From positions 1,781,001-1,845,000 of the forward strand of contig JALJCO010008621.1 in NCBI GenBank assembly GCA_023101725.1: a stretch of 64,000 nt of DNA. Reading direction: 5' to 3'. A program made the position numbers and the translations under genes. This DNA is from Atherinomorus stipes. Lineage: Eukaryota; Chordata; Actinopteri; Atheriniformes; Atherinidae. Of this stretch, positions 63,471 through 64,000 are shown in pieces (positions within the stretch are counted from its first letter, which is position 1; every line of letters begins with the position of its first letter). The notes under the pieces are model-generated. The model was not told where the DNA came from, searched no databases, and saw only the letters and a list, made by a program, of their open reading frames with translations.

Positions 63471-63598
63471 AGAAAAGAAAAGAAAAGAAAAGAAAAGAAA
63501 AGAAAAGAAAAGAAAAGAAAAAGAAAAGAAAAGAAAAGAAAAGAAAAGAAAAGAAAAGAAAAGAAAAGAAAAGAAAAGAAAAGAAAAGAAAAGAAAAG
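63471..63598. repeat. (AAAAG)n pentanucleotide array
   Basis: About 25 units of AAAAG over 128 bp with one extra A near 63520. The KEKKRKE-type frames across it are artefacts of the repeat. Confidence 0.95.
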
Positions 63599-64000
63599 CT
63601 CTAGTTCTGTGTTTCTTTCCCAGAACAACAGATGACAGCAGAGGGAGTGATCAGAGTTAAACCCTCTCAGGGATCGTACTGTAAAGAAAAGAGCCTGCAG
63701 GTGGGGTCTAAAGGAGAAATGAAAAGAAAGCACATTATTAGCCATCCTGCAACATTGCATTTGACAACATTTTAATGAAGTAATTTCATGAGTGGCATAA
63801 AACGGGCTAGAAAGAAGAACCCAGCCTAATTTGTGGCGTCACATTAAACTTGCAAATTCCTTTCACGCGCCTGCCTGCAGCAGGTGATATTTGATACATC
63901 CGTCCAACAAGATTTGTTTGTTTTATTTCAACTGTAGCAACCAGCTGCAACTATATGTGTGATTTTAAAGCGGTCTGAGCACTCCCATCATACCACGTCA

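Larger units (their letters stand above)
51126..64000 (+). other. emilin3: Inferred intron 1 of the emilin-like gene (runs off the window)
   Basis: It begins with the donor GTAAGT at 51126. Across the remaining 12.9 kb I found no acceptor followed by a cysteine-rich EMI-like reading frame, so the next coding exon presumably lies beyond 64000. Contents: an (ATCC)13 tract at 52.69 kb, a 2.4-kb inverted-repeat transposon at 54.69-57.13 kb, retroelement tails, a partial TTAA-type element ending at 61.61 kb, and the (AAAAG)n block at 63.47 kb. A small or divergent exon could have been missed by eye. Confidence 0.5.

Noticed and set aside
63437..63760. Lys/Glu-rich and Phe-rich ORFs
   Set aside because: They are translations of the (AAAAG)n array.

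Overview
The window is vertebrate nuclear DNA, most likely from a ray-finned (teleost) fish. It is AT-rich and gene-poor. It carries a Tc1/mariner transposase remnant of a type common in fish, L2/CR1-like LINE reverse-transcriptase fragments, several families of short inverted-repeat DNA transposons, and many simple repeats. I see no bacterial, phage or plasmid features, no CRISPR array, and no rRNA or intact tRNA gene. Apart from transposon remnants, I can defend only one stretch as protein-coding.

Region 1 to about 50.3 kb is intergenic DNA with no host gene that I can recognise. It contains:
- a short inverted-repeat element at 3.35-3.68 kb;
- three elements bounded by TTAA at 4.43-5.09, 34.28-35.30 and 36.38-37.03 kb, and a related TTAA element at 37.22-38.07 kb;
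- a Tc1-like pseudotransposase (13.85-14.79 kb);
- a 5'-truncated LINE on the minus strand (21.5-22.3 kb) and a more decayed LINE fragment on the plus strand (41.2-41.5 kb);
- a 212-bp hAT-type MITE with an 8-bp target duplication (23.83-24.05 kb);
- a second MITE nested inside a first (34.75-35.21 kb);
- two very low-complexity blocks (9.96-10.73 and 20.41-20.85 kb) whose homopolymers are long enough to cast doubt on the assembly.

Region about 50.3-51.13 kb holds the one convincing gene segment: the first coding exon (50941-51125, + strand) of a secreted protein. A signal peptide is followed by a short linker, then a splice donor at the point where an EMI domain is expected. The best match from memory is the EMILIN family, most like EMILIN3. 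The leader upstream carries two small overlapping upstream ORFs and lies near a POU octamer.

Region 51.13-64 kb is most simply intron 1 of that gene. I see no EMI-domain exon in it, so the intron would exceed 12.8 kb. It contains a 2.4-kb transposon bounded by inverted repeats and a 6-bp target duplication (54.69-57.13 kb), which itself hosts a LINE/SINE tail and tRNA-derived sequence. It also has several microsatellites and a second copy of the 36.4-kb element.

I found no evidence of a previously undescribed multi-gene system. The most interesting observations are the family of TTAA-bounded elements, the nested insertions that give relative ages, the emilin-like first exon with tandem uORFs, and an almost perfect 65-nt hairpin at 11.4 kb.
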